This document shows positions 37,862 to 47,575 of a stretch of 64,000 bases of DNA, piece after piece. The notes beneath the pieces are model-generated. The model was not told the origin of the DNA and did not search any database. It was given only the letters and a program-made list of their open reading frames with translations. How positions within the stretch are numbered: the stretch's first letter is position 1; each line of letters starts with the position of its first letter. Source of the stretch: Streptomyces flavofungini (GTDB lineage Bacteria > Actinomycetota > Actinomycetes > Streptomycetales > Streptomycetaceae); assembly GCF_030388665.1 (NCBI RefSeq), contig NZ_CP128846.1, forward strand, positions 3,326,001 to 3,390,000. Reading direction: 5' to 3'. The position numbers and the translations under genes were made by a program.

Positions 37862-38899
37862 ATGAACGACACCTCCGAGTACCGCGCGGCAGCGGACCGT
37901 TACGACTCCATGGAGTACCGGCGCAGCGGACGCAGCGGTCTGAAGCTGCCCGCCGTCTCCCTCGGCCTGTGGCACAACTTCGGCGACGACCGTGCCCTCG
38001 ACTCCCAGCGCGCGATCCTGCGCCGCGCCTTCGATCTGGGCGTCACCCACTTCGACCTGGCGAACAACTACGGCCCGCCGCCGGGCAGCGCGGAGCTGAA
38101 CTTCGGCAAGCTCTTCGCCCAGGACTTCGCCCCCTACCGGGACGAGCTGATCGTCTCGACCAAGGCGGGCTACCTCATGAACCCCGGCCCGTACGGCGAG
38201 TGGGGTTCCCGCAAGTACCTGCTCTCCTCGCTCGACGCGTCCCTGACCCGGATGGGCCTGGACTACGTCGACATCTTCTACTCGCACCGCTTCGACCCGG
38301 ACACCCCGCTGGAAGAGACGATGGGCGCGCTGGCCTCGGCCGTCCAGCAGGGCAAGGCGCTGTACGTGGGCGTCTCCTCGTACAACAGCGAGCAGACCGC
38401 GGAGGCGGCCCGCCTGCTGACCGAGATGGGCGTACGCCCCCTCATCCACCAGCCCTCGTACTCGATGATCAACCGCTGGACCGAGGACGACGGCCTGCTC
38501 GACACCCTGGAGACGGCCGGCATGGGCTGCATCTCCTTCGTCCCGCTCGCCCAGGGCCTGCTCACGAACAAGTACCTGAAGGGCATCCCCGAGGGCTCCC
38601 GCGCCACCCAGGGCAAGTCCCTCGACCCGGAGCTGTTGAACGACGAGGTCGTACGGCGCCTCAATGGCCTGAACGACATCGCCGCCCGCCGCGGCCAGTC
38701 GCTCGCGCAACTGGCCCTGAACTGGGTCCTGCGTGATGAGCGCATGACGTCCGCCCTCATCGGCGCCTCCAGCGTGAAGCAGCTGGAGGAGAACGTGGCG
38801 GCGCTGTCGGGCCCGAAGCTCACGGACGCGGAGCTGGCGGAGATCGACACGTTCGCGGTGTCCACGCCGGGGACGAACATCTGGGCTGGTCGGAGCTAG
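37862..38899 (+). CDS. mgrA: Aldo/keto reductase, L-glyceraldehyde-3-phosphate reductase type
   Basis: This 345-residue NADPH-dependent aldo/keto reductase has catalytic-tetrad features: D in THFDLANNYGPPPGSAE with Y69-like tyrosine, K in LIVSTKAGYLM, and H in IFYSHRFDPDTPLEE. The WHNFGDD and GEWGSRKYLLSSLD stretches match the YghZ/MgrA subgroup, which reduces L-glyceraldehyde 3-phosphate and methylglyoxal. The gene stands alone and is divergent from uppS. Confidence 0.93.
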   Translation: MNDTSEYRAAADRYDSMEYRRSGRSGLKLPAVSLGLWHNFGDDRALDSQRAILRRAFDLGVTHFDLANNYGPPPGSAELNFGKLFAQDFAPYRDELIVSTKAGYLMNPGPYGEWGSRKYLLSSLDASLTRMGLDYVDIFYSHRFDPDTPLEETMGALASAVQQGKALYVGVSSYNSEQTAEAARLLTEMGVRPLIHQPSYSMINRWTEDDGLLDTLETAGMGCISFVPLAQGLLTNKYLKGIPEGSRATQGKSLDPELLNDEVVRRLNGLNDIAARRGQSLAQLALNWVLRDERMTSALIGASSVKQLEENVAALSGPKLTDAELAEIDTFAVSTPGTNIWAGRS

Positions 38900-39061
38900 G
38901 TCCGGCGGGGGCTCCTCGGGAGGTGGGGCGCCCCCTTGACCTGGGGCGCCGTCGGTCGCGCCGCGCGCTCGTCCGCCTGCGCCGGACGGGCCCCCGGGCC
39001 GAGGGGCACGAAGAGCCCCCGGCGGAGGGCACAAGAAGCCCCCGTCGATAGGCACAAAAAA

Positions 39062-39096
39062 CGGGCCGGTCCGTGGGGGGGAGACGGACCGGCCCG
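39062..39096. terminator. Terminator with a T-tract on the minus strand
   Basis: CGGGCCGGTCCGT pairs perfectly with ACGGACCGGCCCG across nine bases. On the plus strand it follows the aldo/keto reductase gene. On the minus strand it is followed by TTTTTTGTGCC, a genuine U-tract, so it could also end transcription from the HxlR side. Confidence 0.9.
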
Positions 39097-39520
39097 AGGG
39101 GGGGTTTCCACCATAACCCTTCGTAAGTGGTTCGGCGTGCATCGGCGTGCCACAACTACGCTCCGAAATCGCCCGACAACTGCCTGAGCCTGTTCTCCCA
39201 CCGGATTTCGGCCCTCCGGGCGGGATCCGGTCGCCGGGGGCGAGTACTCCCGAAGGGTGACGCGGGCGAGGGGCGCGGGCTTGACGGGGCCGGGGCCCAT
39301 GGGCCGAGAACCGGGAGACGGCGGACCCTCAAGGGGCGCACGAGGCCGCGCAGCCCCCTCCACTGCGCGGCACCGCCCGCGCAGCTTTGCTGACGCGAAT
39401 TAGCGTTGGTCTGAACTTACGGGAGGCGTGGGGCGGAATCGAGCCAGTTCGCATAACGATGCGGAATCGACTGACGCGACCTTGCCGTTTTGCCCCGATT
39501 CACACCGGGTCGAGGTCGCA
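39097..39520. other. Gene-poor stretch downstream of the HxlR gene
   Basis: I see no supported gene here. Short plus-strand frames are antisense to the HxlR gene or unlike known proteins. A GC-poorer patch (GCTGACGCGAATTAGCGTTGG, here split as GCTGACGCGAATTAGCG then TTGG) lies near 39387 and forms a small imperfect stem around AATT. Confidence 0.4.
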
Positions 39521-39919
39521 TCAGGCGGACTGGACGGCGACGCCGTCCCCCTTCTTCCCCCCGCTGCCACCGGTCTTCTCGGCGTGCCGCTCCACCAGCC
39601 GCTGCATGTGCTGGTCGCCCCAGATGCCGAGGGGCTCGAGGGCCTTGTTCAGGGTCTCGCCGAGGTCGGTGAGGGAGTACTCGACCTTGGGCGGCACCTC
39701 GCGGTAGACCTCGCGGTGCACGATGCCGTCGGCTTCCATCTCGCGGAGCTGCTGGATGAGCATCTTCTCGCTGACACCGGGCACGTGCCGCCGCAGCTCG
39801 CCGAAACGGAGCGTACGACCGGCGTACAGGGCCCACAGGATCAGGGGCTTCCACTTGCCGCCGACGACATCGACGGCCGCGTCCAGGCCGCAGAGGTACG
39901 GTCCCTTGCGATGCGCCAT
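39521..39919 (-). CDS. HxlR-family transcriptional regulator
   Basis: This 132-residue winged-helix regulator has the HxlR block DVVGGKWKPLILWALYAG, then RFGELRRHVPGVSEKMLIQQLREMEADGIVHREVY and VEYSLTDLGETL. C10 near the N-terminus (GPYLCGLDAA) is at the place where some family members sense aldehydes or oxidants through a cysteine. Its targets are unknown; HxlR regulators often control a nearby reductase. The gene at 40043-40822 lies upstream on the same strand, 123 bases away. Confidence 0.9.
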   Translation of the reverse strand: MAHRKGPYLCGLDAAVDVVGGKWKPLILWALYAGRTLRFGELRRHVPGVSEKMLIQQLREMEADGIVHREVYREVPPKVEYSLTDLGETLNKALEPLGIWGDQHMQRLVERHAEKTGGSGGKKGDGVAVQSA

Positions 39920-40042
39920 GCCAACTCCTCGTCCACGTACGGCTTCGCCGACTCACTTACCGGACCGACAGTACCGCCGAACGGGTGACTGACGCGGGGC
40001 CGCGCGGCGATCGCTCGGCCACGCAGCCACTTGGCCACGCGG

Positions 40043-40822
40043 CTAGCGCTTGACCGCGTCGAACAGGTGCCGGGTGCTGTGGGCGACGAAGGGCCCCTCC
40101 TCGCGGATCCGCTCGTGCAGCTCGCGCAGGCGCGGCCGGTAGGCGTCGACCGTGAAGCCGGGCACCATCCACACGACCTTCCGGAGGAAGTGGACGACGG
40201 CCCCGATGTCGTGGAACTCCATCCGCAGCCGCTCGGCGGGCAGCGCGACGACGTCGAGCCCGGCGGCCTCGGCGGCGGCCCGCTCCCCCTCCGGGTCCCG
40301 CGCGCCCCTGACCTCCGCGGGCTGCTCCCCCAGGAAGTACTCGACGAGCTCGAAGACACTGCTCGGCCCCACGTGCTGGGCGAAGTACGTGCCGCCGGGC
40401 CGCAGCACCCGGGCGATCTCCTCGAAGTGCGGGGTCACCGGATGCCTGCTGGTGACGAGGTCGAAGACCCCGTCCGCGAACGGCAACGGCGCGTCCTCGG
40501 GCGAGGCCACGACGACCACGCCGCGCGGGTGCAGCAGGGCGGAGGCCTTGGCGACGTTGGGCGCCCACCCCTCGGTGGCGACGGCGAGCCGGGGCAGCAC
40601 GGGCGCGGAGGCCAGCACCTCACCCCCACCGGTCTGCACGTCGAGCGCCGCCCCGACCCGCCCGAGCCGCTCCCCCATGGCCCGCGCGTACCCCCACGAG
40701 GGCCGCGCCTCGGTGGCCCGCCCCTCGAACCAGGAGAAGTCCCAGCCTTCGGTGGGAGCGGCTTCGGCTTCGGCTACCAGTTGGTCGAAGGTGGGGGAGC
40801 TGGGGGGAGTGGGGTTGGGCAT
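40043..40822 (-). CDS. SAM-dependent class I methyltransferase
   Basis: This 259-residue methyltransferase has a SAM-binding core with unusual motif I sequence (ALDVQTGGGEVLA) followed by VATEGWAPNVAKAS, FDLVTSRHPV and the post-motif EEIARVLRPGGTYFAQHVG. Its nearest relatives are uncharacterised rRNA or small-molecule methyltransferases. It lies just downstream of the type VII secretion genes on the same strand, 33 bases after DUF6177, but nothing ties it to secretion. Confidence 0.85.
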   Translation of the reverse strand: MPNPTPPSSPTFDQLVAEAEAAPTEGWDFSWFEGRATEARPSWGYARAMGERLGRVGAALDVQTGGGEVLASAPVLPRLAVATEGWAPNVAKASALLHPRGVVVVASPEDAPLPFADGVFDLVTSRHPVTPHFEEIARVLRPGGTYFAQHVGPSSVFELVEYFLGEQPAEVRGARDPEGERAAAEAAGLDVVALPAERLRMEFHDIGAVVHFLRKVVWMVPGFTVDAYRPRLRELHERIREEGPFVAHSTRHLFDAVKR

Positions 40823-40855
40823 GGGGGGATCGTAGGCATCGGGGCGTCGGGTGGG

Positions 40856-42277
40856 CTACGCGTTTCTGAGGTGCCGGGTCAGCGCCTCGAGGTCGGTCCA
40901 GGCATCCGGGCTGCTGCCGTCGCTCAGGGGGTAGTGCAGGGCGGGAGAGGTGGCGGGGCCGAGCGGGGTGGGCGGCTGCGGCAGGGGTGGGTGACGGGCG
41001 TGGTCAAGGCCTACGGCTTGTACGTCCGCGGCGCCCAGCGTGAAGGAGACGGGGATGGGCGGGCCTTCGAGGTGGGCCGGAACGGTGAGGTCGTGGCGGG
41101 ATCGGCGCAGGGTGATGAGCATGGTGCTCAGACCGTGCTCGGCCACGAAGGCCTCGGCGAGTGGTTCAACGGCGTGGAGCGGCGGGGGCTCGTCGGCTGT
41201 GTGCCCCAAGGAGAGGGTGACGTCCTCGGTGACGCCGGACTCGGTGCGGGAAACGCGCAGGGTGGCGAGCGCGGGCCGGTCGGGGCGGCCGACGGCGAGC
41301 AGGTGGCTGGGGTCGGGAGCGCGGTCCCGGGCCAGGGCGGTCAACTGGCGCGGCGACCAGGGGAGGTTGATGGGTTCGGCGGTGCCCCAGCCGACCGGTC
41401 CGGTGCCGGTGAGGTGGTGCCAGGCGGTCTCCAGGGAGCGGCCGAGCAGGAGGTCGGCGTCCGGGGAGTGGTGGCAGCGGAAGGAGACCGTGAGCTGGTG
41501 CTCGGCGGGTGTTTCGGACGAGGCGAAGGCGGCCGCGAGGGTCGCTTCGCCGTTCTGGTCGAGCGCCGGTGCGAAGGTGCCGTCCCGCCACTGCAGGACG
41601 GCACCCGACAGGCCGTCGTAGTAACCGCAGTCGGGGTCCTGGACCACCCAGCGGTTCGGCGGACCGGTCAGAGCTGTGCGCAGGGGCTGACTCAGGCGCA
41701 CATGGGATGGCGTGACTATGTGCAGGGCACGGCCGGAGGTCACCGCCGCGCGCAGTACGTCGGAGAGCCACGCGGTCAGAGCGATCACGGGTCGGTCGGT
41801 GAGGACGACGGCTGTGGAGTCGGTGAGGACGTCGACGGCAGGCAGGGCCCCTTCGGGTGCCGGGCGAGGGGTGACGTCATGGCCGTCCGGCTCGCCGGGG
41901 GTACGGACGACCTGGACCGTGGCCGCGTCCGCGGGCCAGGTGGTGCCGCCGAGCAGCAGCGTGAGGCGGCCGCAGAACGACCCGGCGAGGCTCTCGGCCT
42001 CCGGTACGGCGGTCGAGGCGCGGGCCTCGGTCCACCAGAAAGGCACGTCGGGGAACGCCTCCTGGGCGCCCAGGAGGCGCTCGGCCTCGCCCGGCGTATG
42101 GACGATGACGGGTGCCTCGACGGAGACGAGCGGGCGGCCCGCAGGGGTGCACAGTTGGATGACGGCGTCGTCGGCGGCGGTGGTCAGGCCCAGATCAGGC
42201 CCGCCCGCGTGGAGACCGGCGAGGAGCGCCATGGGGTCGGGCATCTCGGGGGTCAGGGCGATGACGTCCTTGGTCAC
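40856..42277 (-). CDS. DUF6177 family protein of the type VII island
   Basis: This 473-residue protein starts at the GTG at 42277, whose GTGA overlaps the EccC stop, so the two are coupled. It has no signal peptide or membrane helix. Recognisable family stretches are VIALTPEMPDP, VPFWWTEARASTAV, VIALTAWLSDVLR, PNRWVVQDPDCGYYDGLSG and LPWSPRQLTALARDRAP. The function is unknown. Coupling to EccC suggests a chaperone or component of the secretion system. A full paralogue lies at 57333-58739 and a broken one at 60713-61369. Confidence 0.8.
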   Translation of the reverse strand: MTKDVIALTPEMPDPMALLAGLHAGGPDLGLTTAADDAVIQLCTPAGRPLVSVEAPVIVHTPGEAERLLGAQEAFPDVPFWWTEARASTAVPEAESLAGSFCGRLTLLLGGTTWPADAATVQVVRTPGEPDGHDVTPRPAPEGALPAVDVLTDSTAVVLTDRPVIALTAWLSDVLRAAVTSGRALHIVTPSHVRLSQPLRTALTGPPNRWVVQDPDCGYYDGLSGAVLQWRDGTFAPALDQNGEATLAAAFASSETPAEHQLTVSFRCHHSPDADLLLGRSLETAWHHLTGTGPVGWGTAEPINLPWSPRQLTALARDRAPDPSHLLAVGRPDRPALATLRVSRTESGVTEDVTLSLGHTADEPPPLHAVEPLAEAFVAEHGLSTMLITLRRSRHDLTVPAHLEGPPIPVSFTLGAADVQAVGLDHARHPPLPQPPTPLGPATSPALHYPLSDGSSPDAWTDLEALTRHLRNA

Positions 42278-45200
42278 GGCGTTTCCTTGTCTGGGGCCTT
42301 GTCGGCCTCGGGAGTGAGTGCCGTCTGGATGAGCTGCGGACGTCGGCCGCGCCGGACGAGTGTGCCTCGGCCGGGAGGCTGCTGGGAGGCGTACACGCCG
42401 GGGAAGAGCTGGCCCTCGCTGCGGTCTCCGGTCATCAGGAGCGCCGTCGCACCGGTCTCGCGCAAGGCGGTCAGGAACGGCTCGAACAGGGCACGGGACG
42501 CCCCGGCGACGCGGCGGGTGACGACGAAGTGCAAGCCGATGTCCTGGGCGGAGGAAACGTAAGGAAGGAAGGGCGCGAGGGGCTGCTGGCCCGCGGTGGT
42601 GAGGATGTCGTAGTCGTCGACGAGGATCACGATGCGCGGGCCGGTGAAGGTGGGATCCGCGGTGTCGGACCCGTCGGGGTCCGCGGTTTCCGGGAGGCGC
42701 TTCTCGAGTTCGGCCGCGATGCCGGTGGCGAGGGCTCCGGCGAGCTTGGCGTTGTGGGCGTAGCCGCCTCGGTAGGGCTCGGGGATGTGGCCGCGCAGAC
42801 CGCGGCGGGGGTCGAAGACGCCGAAGACGAGCTCCTTGTCCCCGTACCTGTCGATGAGCTGACCGGCGATCAGCTTGAGCAGGTTGGTCTTGCCGCACTC
42901 GTTGTCGCCCAGGATCAGCAGGTGCTGATCGCGGTCGAAGAGGTCGACGTGGACCGGTCCGAGAGTGTCCTGGTCGACTCCGATCGGCACCCGGTCGGGT
43001 TCGGCAGCGGGCGCGGGGAGCTTCGCCGCGGGCAGGCTGAGCGGCAGGACCCTTACGGGGGCGACGGGTTCACCGTGCCAGATGGCCGCGACGGTGCGGG
43101 CCGCGTCCTCCAGGGCGGTGCCGAGGTCGCCGGTAGCGGTGGAGCCGTCGGTTCGGGGAAGCGCGGTCTGCGCGAAGAGCTTGCCGTCGGTGAGGACGCG
43201 TCCGGGCGTGTCCGCGGTGAACGCCTCGGCGAGCTTGCGGTCGATCGTGGAATCGGTCGGGTCGTTCAGGCGCAGCTCGACGCGCGTGCCGAACAGCGAC
43301 TGAGTGGCGATCCGGACGTCGTTCCAGCGGAGCATGCCCGCGACGACGTGGATGCCGTAGCCGCCGCCCCGCTTGAGCAGGTCGGCCACGGCCTCGTCGA
43401 GTTCGTCGAACTCCTCGCGCAGCGCGCCGAAGCCGTCGACGAGCAGCACGAGGTCCGTGGAGCCGATCTCGGGCAGGTCGCCGCTGGCACGCATCCGGCG
43501 CAGTTGATCGAGGGAGTCGATGCCGTGCTCGCGGAACAACTCCTCGCGCAGAGCGAGTTGGGCGGCGAGTTCGGCCACGGTACGGGCGAGGCGTTCCTGG
43601 TCGGCGCGGGACGCGATGCCGCCGACGTGCGGCAGCCCCGCGAGCGCGGACAGGCCGCCGCCGACCAGGTCGAGGCCGTACACGGCGACGTCGTACGGAG
43701 TGTGCGTGAGCGCGAGCGACAGCGTGAGGGTGCGCAGGAGCGTGGTCTTGCCGGACTGCGGTCCACCGATGACGGCGACATGGCCGCCCGCGACGTTCAG
43801 GTCGAGGGTCCACTCCCCCTGCCATTGCTTGGCCGGGTCGTCGAGGACACCGAGCGGGACGCGCAGATGGCCGTGGGAGCGGGTCAGGTGCAGGCCGCGC
43901 CCGGAGACACCGAGAGGTCCGGCCGCGGAGTCGAGGGCGATGGCGTCGGGCAGCGGCGGCAGCCAGATGCGGCGTACGGGCGGTGCGGCGGTGGTGAGTT
44001 GTTCCACTATCGTGGACATGGTGGTGGGGCCGGTCTGCCGCTCACGGGTTCCGCTCTCCTCCGGCCCCGCGGCACCTGTCCGCGCCTGGGTGTTGAAGGC
44101 GGGGTAGGGCCAGGCGAGGCTCCGGGCGACGGAGGTGTCGACCGGAGCGGGGCCGCGCCAGGCTCCGGAGACGTATCCGGCTTTGAATCGCGTGTACGTG
44201 GACGTGTCCACCTTCAGATAGCCGAACCCTGGAAGCGGCGGAAGCTGGAAGGCGTCGACGGTGTCGAGGACCGTGCGCGACTCGTCGGCGGAGAAGGTCC
44301 GAAGCCCGAGCCGGTACGAAAGGTATGTCTCGAGGCCCTTCAGCTTCCCGCTCTCGATGCGCTGGCTGGACAGCAGCAGATGCACGCCGATGGACCGGCC
44401 GATCCGTCCGATGGACAGGAAGAGATCGATGAAGTCCGGCTTGGCGGTGATGAGTTCGCCGAACTCGTCGATGACGACGAAGAGATGCGGCAGCGGTTCG
44501 AGCCCTCGGGCCGGCTCCTTGGCACGCAGTGCGGCGTAGTGACCGATGTCGGCGACGTTCCCCGCGTCCTTGAGGACCTGCTGGCGGCGGGTGATCTCTC
44601 CGGCGAGGCTGGTGTGGACGCGTTCGACGAGGTCGGCCTGGTTCTCCAGGTTCGTGATGACGCCCGCGACGTGCGGAAGGCTCGTGAACGGCGCGAACGT
44701 GGCGCCGCCCTTGTAGTCGACGAGAACCATGGCCAGGTCCTCGGGCGGATGTGTGGCGGTGAGCGCCAGGACGAGCGTGCGCAGCAGTTCGCTCTTGCCG
44801 GAGCCGGTCGCGCCGACGCACAGTCCGTGCGGGCCCATGCCCAGCTCGGCGGACTCCTTGAGGTCGAGCAGCACCGGCTCGTGCCGGTCGTCGACGCCGA
44901 TGGGCACCCGCAGGAAGTCCCTTTCGCCGCGCGACGCCCACAGGTGCGCCAGGTCGAGGACCGCCGGGTCGTCGACGCCGAGCAGGCCGGGGAAGTCGAC
45001 GGGGCCGGACACCGGTGTGCCTTCGGCGGCGGACTCGGCGGACAGCCTGAGCGGCGCGAGGAGGCGGGCGATTCCCTCGACGCCGGGCACGCTCGTGGCG
45101 TCCGCGAGCCCCTGGGTCCGGCGGCCGTCGGAGGTGCGCAGGTCCTCGACAGTGACCTGGTCGCCGGAGACGGTGATGCGGACGCTGACCTCGTCCGGCT

Positions 45201-46296
45201 CGTGGATCTGCTCGGCCAGCAGGTGCAGCACGGTGACGCCCATGTCGGCGAGCCCGACGGCCGCGTCCGGGCGCGGCAGTTCCACCGCGGTCTCCCCGTA
45301 CACGTCGCTGACCACCAGCATCCGGTCCGTCATCCGCAGCGCCCGCTTGTCGGACAGGCCGCGGCGCACCTCGGCGGCGTAGGAGGCGCGGCGGCGCAGG
45401 TCCGCTGAGCACAGCCGGGCGAGCTGGGCCAGGTCGGGGGCGATTCGGCGGGCGCCGACGGGCTCCTCGTACGCGTCCGGGTCGACGCTCCGGTCGAGGA
45501 CGTGGGGCAGCCATTTGCCCCACTCCCAGTCGGCGAGCCGTTCCCCGGGCACGCCGAGCGCGATCGCCACGTCGTCCGGCGCGTGCGTGACCGCTGCCTG
45601 GGCGAGCAGCGCGCGGGCCACCGTGAGGACGCCCTCGCGGTCGCCGACGACGCTCACGTTGCCCGCTCTGTCGAGAGGCACGGTCAGCGGGAAGTCGGGG
45701 GCCACGGCGAACCGCGCCTGCAGGGCGCGTGCCTCGTTGAGCATGAACGGATCGGGCGGCGTGAGCACCCCGCTCCCGCTGTGCTGCTCGATCACGACCT
45801 CCTGCGCCGGTACGTCACCGGTGCCGACGCGCACGTCGAGGAAGTCGGCGTCGGCGCGGCGCCGCTCCCACAGCCGCGCGGGGTCGCGCACGAGGTCGTA
45901 CAGGGCTTCGGGCGGCGGATTCAGCAGGCGTCCGCGCTGCCGCAGCTCCCGCTCCGCTGCCGCGAGTTCCGTGCGCTGCTCCTCCACGTACTCCAGGTAC
46001 CGCTCGCGCTGGGTACGCCGGGTGCGCTGGGCCTTGCCGCGCTGCGACACGAACAGCGCGACCGCGGCGAACAGGGCGAACACAAGGACCACGGCTCCGA
46101 GCGCAGCGAACTGGCTGGACCGGATCACGGTCATCATCACGACCGAGCCCATCACGCCCGCCATCGGAAGGAGCGCGGTGGCGGCGTTGCCCAGCTTGCC
46201 CTCGGGAAGGTTCGGGGGCGGCTCGATCAGGTGCCGGCCGGGGGCTGCGGGGGGTCGGGTGGAGCGGGCGGGGCGGTGGACGAGGTGGTGGGTCAT
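42274..46296 (-). CDS. eccC: EccC, type VII secretion FtsK/SpoIIIE ATPase
   Basis: This 1340-residue motor has two N-terminal membrane helices (about 40-85) and three ATPase domains with Walker A sequences GATGSGKSE (about 493), GGPQSGKTT (about 842) and GDNECGKTN (about 1128). Walker B sequences include LFVVIDEFGELI and IVILVDDYDIL. In mycobacterial ESX systems ATPase 1 does the work and 2 and 3 bind substrates, and EccC recognises the C-terminal tails of Esx dimers. Both EccC halves are fused in one chain here. It is followed by DUF6177 with a GTGA overlap. Confidence 0.95.
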   Translation of the reverse strand: MTHHLVHRPARSTRPPAAPGRHLIEPPPNLPEGKLGNAATALLPMAGVMGSVVMMTVIRSSQFAALGAVVLVFALFAAVALFVSQRGKAQRTRRTQRERYLEYVEEQRTELAAAERELRQRGRLLNPPPEALYDLVRDPARLWERRRADADFLDVRVGTGDVPAQEVVIEQHSGSGVLTPPDPFMLNEARALQARFAVAPDFPLTVPLDRAGNVSVVGDREGVLTVARALLAQAAVTHAPDDVAIALGVPGERLADWEWGKWLPHVLDRSVDPDAYEEPVGARRIAPDLAQLARLCSADLRRRASYAAEVRRGLSDKRALRMTDRMLVVSDVYGETAVELPRPDAAVGLADMGVTVLHLLAEQIHEPDEVSVRITVSGDQVTVEDLRTSDGRRTQGLADATSVPGVEGIARLLAPLRLSAESAAEGTPVSGPVDFPGLLGVDDPAVLDLAHLWASRGERDFLRVPIGVDDRHEPVLLDLKESAELGMGPHGLCVGATGSGKSELLRTLVLALTATHPPEDLAMVLVDYKGGATFAPFTSLPHVAGVITNLENQADLVERVHTSLAGEITRRQQVLKDAGNVADIGHYAALRAKEPARGLEPLPHLFVVIDEFGELITAKPDFIDLFLSIGRIGRSIGVHLLLSSQRIESGKLKGLETYLSYRLGLRTFSADESRTVLDTVDAFQLPPLPGFGYLKVDTSTYTRFKAGYVSGAWRGPAPVDTSVARSLAWPYPAFNTQARTGAAGPEESGTRERQTGPTTMSTIVEQLTTAAPPVRRIWLPPLPDAIALDSAAGPLGVSGRGLHLTRSHGHLRVPLGVLDDPAKQWQGEWTLDLNVAGGHVAVIGGPQSGKTTLLRTLTLSLALTHTPYDVAVYGLDLVGGGLSALAGLPHVGGIASRADQERLARTVAELAAQLALREELFREHGIDSLDQLRRMRASGDLPEIGSTDLVLLVDGFGALREEFDELDEAVADLLKRGGGYGIHVVAGMLRWNDVRIATQSLFGTRVELRLNDPTDSTIDRKLAEAFTADTPGRVLTDGKLFAQTALPRTDGSTATGDLGTALEDAARTVAAIWHGEPVAPVRVLPLSLPAAKLPAPAAEPDRVPIGVDQDTLGPVHVDLFDRDQHLLILGDNECGKTNLLKLIAGQLIDRYGDKELVFGVFDPRRGLRGHIPEPYRGGYAHNAKLAGALATGIAAELEKRLPETADPDGSDTADPTFTGPRIVILVDDYDILTTAGQQPLAPFLPYVSSAQDIGLHFVVTRRVAGASRALFEPFLTALRETGATALLMTGDRSEGQLFPGVYASQQPPGRGTLVRRGRRPQLIQTALTPEADKAPDKETP

Positions 46297-46345
46297 CGCG
46301 GGCTCCGGTGGATCTTCTTGTGCCTGCGGTACGTCATCGTGGGCG

Positions 46346-47560
46346 TCACCGCACCCGTACCGCGCGGCGCAGCGCCTCGGCGGCGAGGCGAGTGGCCGCC
46401 TGCCGGGTACCGGCGGCGAGCCGGGTGGCGTCGATCGCCCCGCCCCCGGCCAGGTGGCGGTCGTACGGCACGGGCACGACGGTGACGCCGGTCTCCCGCA
46501 GATGCGCGGCCGCGGCCTTCGCGTTCAGCGTCATGTCGGGTGAGTTGGCGGTCAGGGCGACGACAGTGGTGGTGAGCGCGGAGTGCGGGAGCTGCCCGAG
46601 CCAGTCCAGGACGAGCCGGGTCCCGCCCACGCCCTCGGGTGTCATCGGGGCGACGACCACGCGCGCGTGCGCGGTGTCCATGGCGGTGCGGGCGACCTCG
46701 CCCGGGAGCGTCTCGCAGTCGACGACGGTCGTGGCGAAGTGGCGGCGCAGGGCGAGGGTGACGGTGCGGTACGTCGCCACGTCCAGGGGTGCCCCGACTC
46801 GCCCCTGGCTTGCGGGCAGCAGCCAGGCGCCGTCGCTGACCGGCACGAGGTAGCCCGTGATGTCAGTCAACTGCATCGCGGGGTGCAGGATCCGGGCCAG
46901 GTCCGCGCACGCCCAGCGCACCGACTCCGCGCCCAGCCGCACCGGCAGTGTGCCGAGCGCGGCGTCCGCCTCCAGGGCGAGAACCGGGTCGTGCCGGTAG
47001 TGCCCGAATGCTCGACCGAGGAGCGCGGCGACGGTCGTCTTGCCGACGCCACCGCGGATGGATGTCACGGCGACGACCCGGCCCGTGGTGACCGGCTGCT
47101 GGATGTCCCGCGCGATGCGGGACTCCTCCGTCACCTCCTGCGCGGCCGAGGCGGTGAGCCGTCGGATCGTGCGCCCCGTCCGGCGGAGCGCGGAGTCTCC
47201 GTGCTGCGGACGACCTTGGGCGAGGGCGAGGCGGGGGTCGAGGGTGGGGGTGGATTCGGGGGTGGGGAGGTTCGGGGGGTGGGGGGTGCGGGGGGTGACG
47301 TGGGTGCGAGGGCCGGTGGGAAGGGCGGTCGGAGGGTGGGGAGGGGTGGGGGTGGATTGGGTGCGAGCCGGGGCGCCCGGCGTGCCCGAAGTGCCCGAGG
47401 CGTTCGCCTCCGTTCGGGCGACCGCCGTGCGCATCGGCGCCGTGCCCGCGTCCGGCCCGCTTGTTCCCTGGGCCGCCGTACGCGCGCGCGGCTGCGCGCC
47501 CAAGTCCCGCAGCACGTCGCGCTGCCAGTCGTCCCGCCGCTGTCCTTGCCCCTGTGCCAT
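46346..47560 (-). CDS. MinD/ParA-like ATPase of the type VII island (EspI-like)
   Basis: From the ATG at 47560, with AGGAGGTGAGG upstream, this is 404 residues. The first 140 are proline- and threonine-rich (PTPPHPPTALPTGPRTH), then RTIRRLTASAAQEVTEE leads into a deviant Walker A SIRGGVGKTTVAALLGRAFG with EADAALGTLP and TTVVDCETLPG. MinD-like proteins of this shape (EspI) occur in ESX loci. The long proline-rich head may bind partner proteins. It starts 15 bases after the EccD stop and is followed by eccC. Confidence 0.9.
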   Translation of the reverse strand: MAQGQGQRRDDWQRDVLRDLGAQPRARTAAQGTSGPDAGTAPMRTAVARTEANASGTSGTPGAPARTQSTPTPPHPPTALPTGPRTHVTPRTPHPPNLPTPESTPTLDPRLALAQGRPQHGDSALRRTGRTIRRLTASAAQEVTEESRIARDIQQPVTTGRVVAVTSIRGGVGKTTVAALLGRAFGHYRHDPVLALEADAALGTLPVRLGAESVRWACADLARILHPAMQLTDITGYLVPVSDGAWLLPASQGRVGAPLDVATYRTVTLALRRHFATTVVDCETLPGEVARTAMDTAHARVVVAPMTPEGVGGTRLVLDWLGQLPHSALTTTVVALTANSPDMTLNAKAAAAHLRETGVTVVPVPYDRHLAGGGAIDATRLAAGTRQAATRLAAEALRRAVRVR

Positions 47561-47575
47561 GTGGTCCCTCACCTC

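Noticed and set aside
39387..39707. 106-residue plus-strand frame
   Set aside because: Mostly antisense to the HxlR gene with no family-like sequence.
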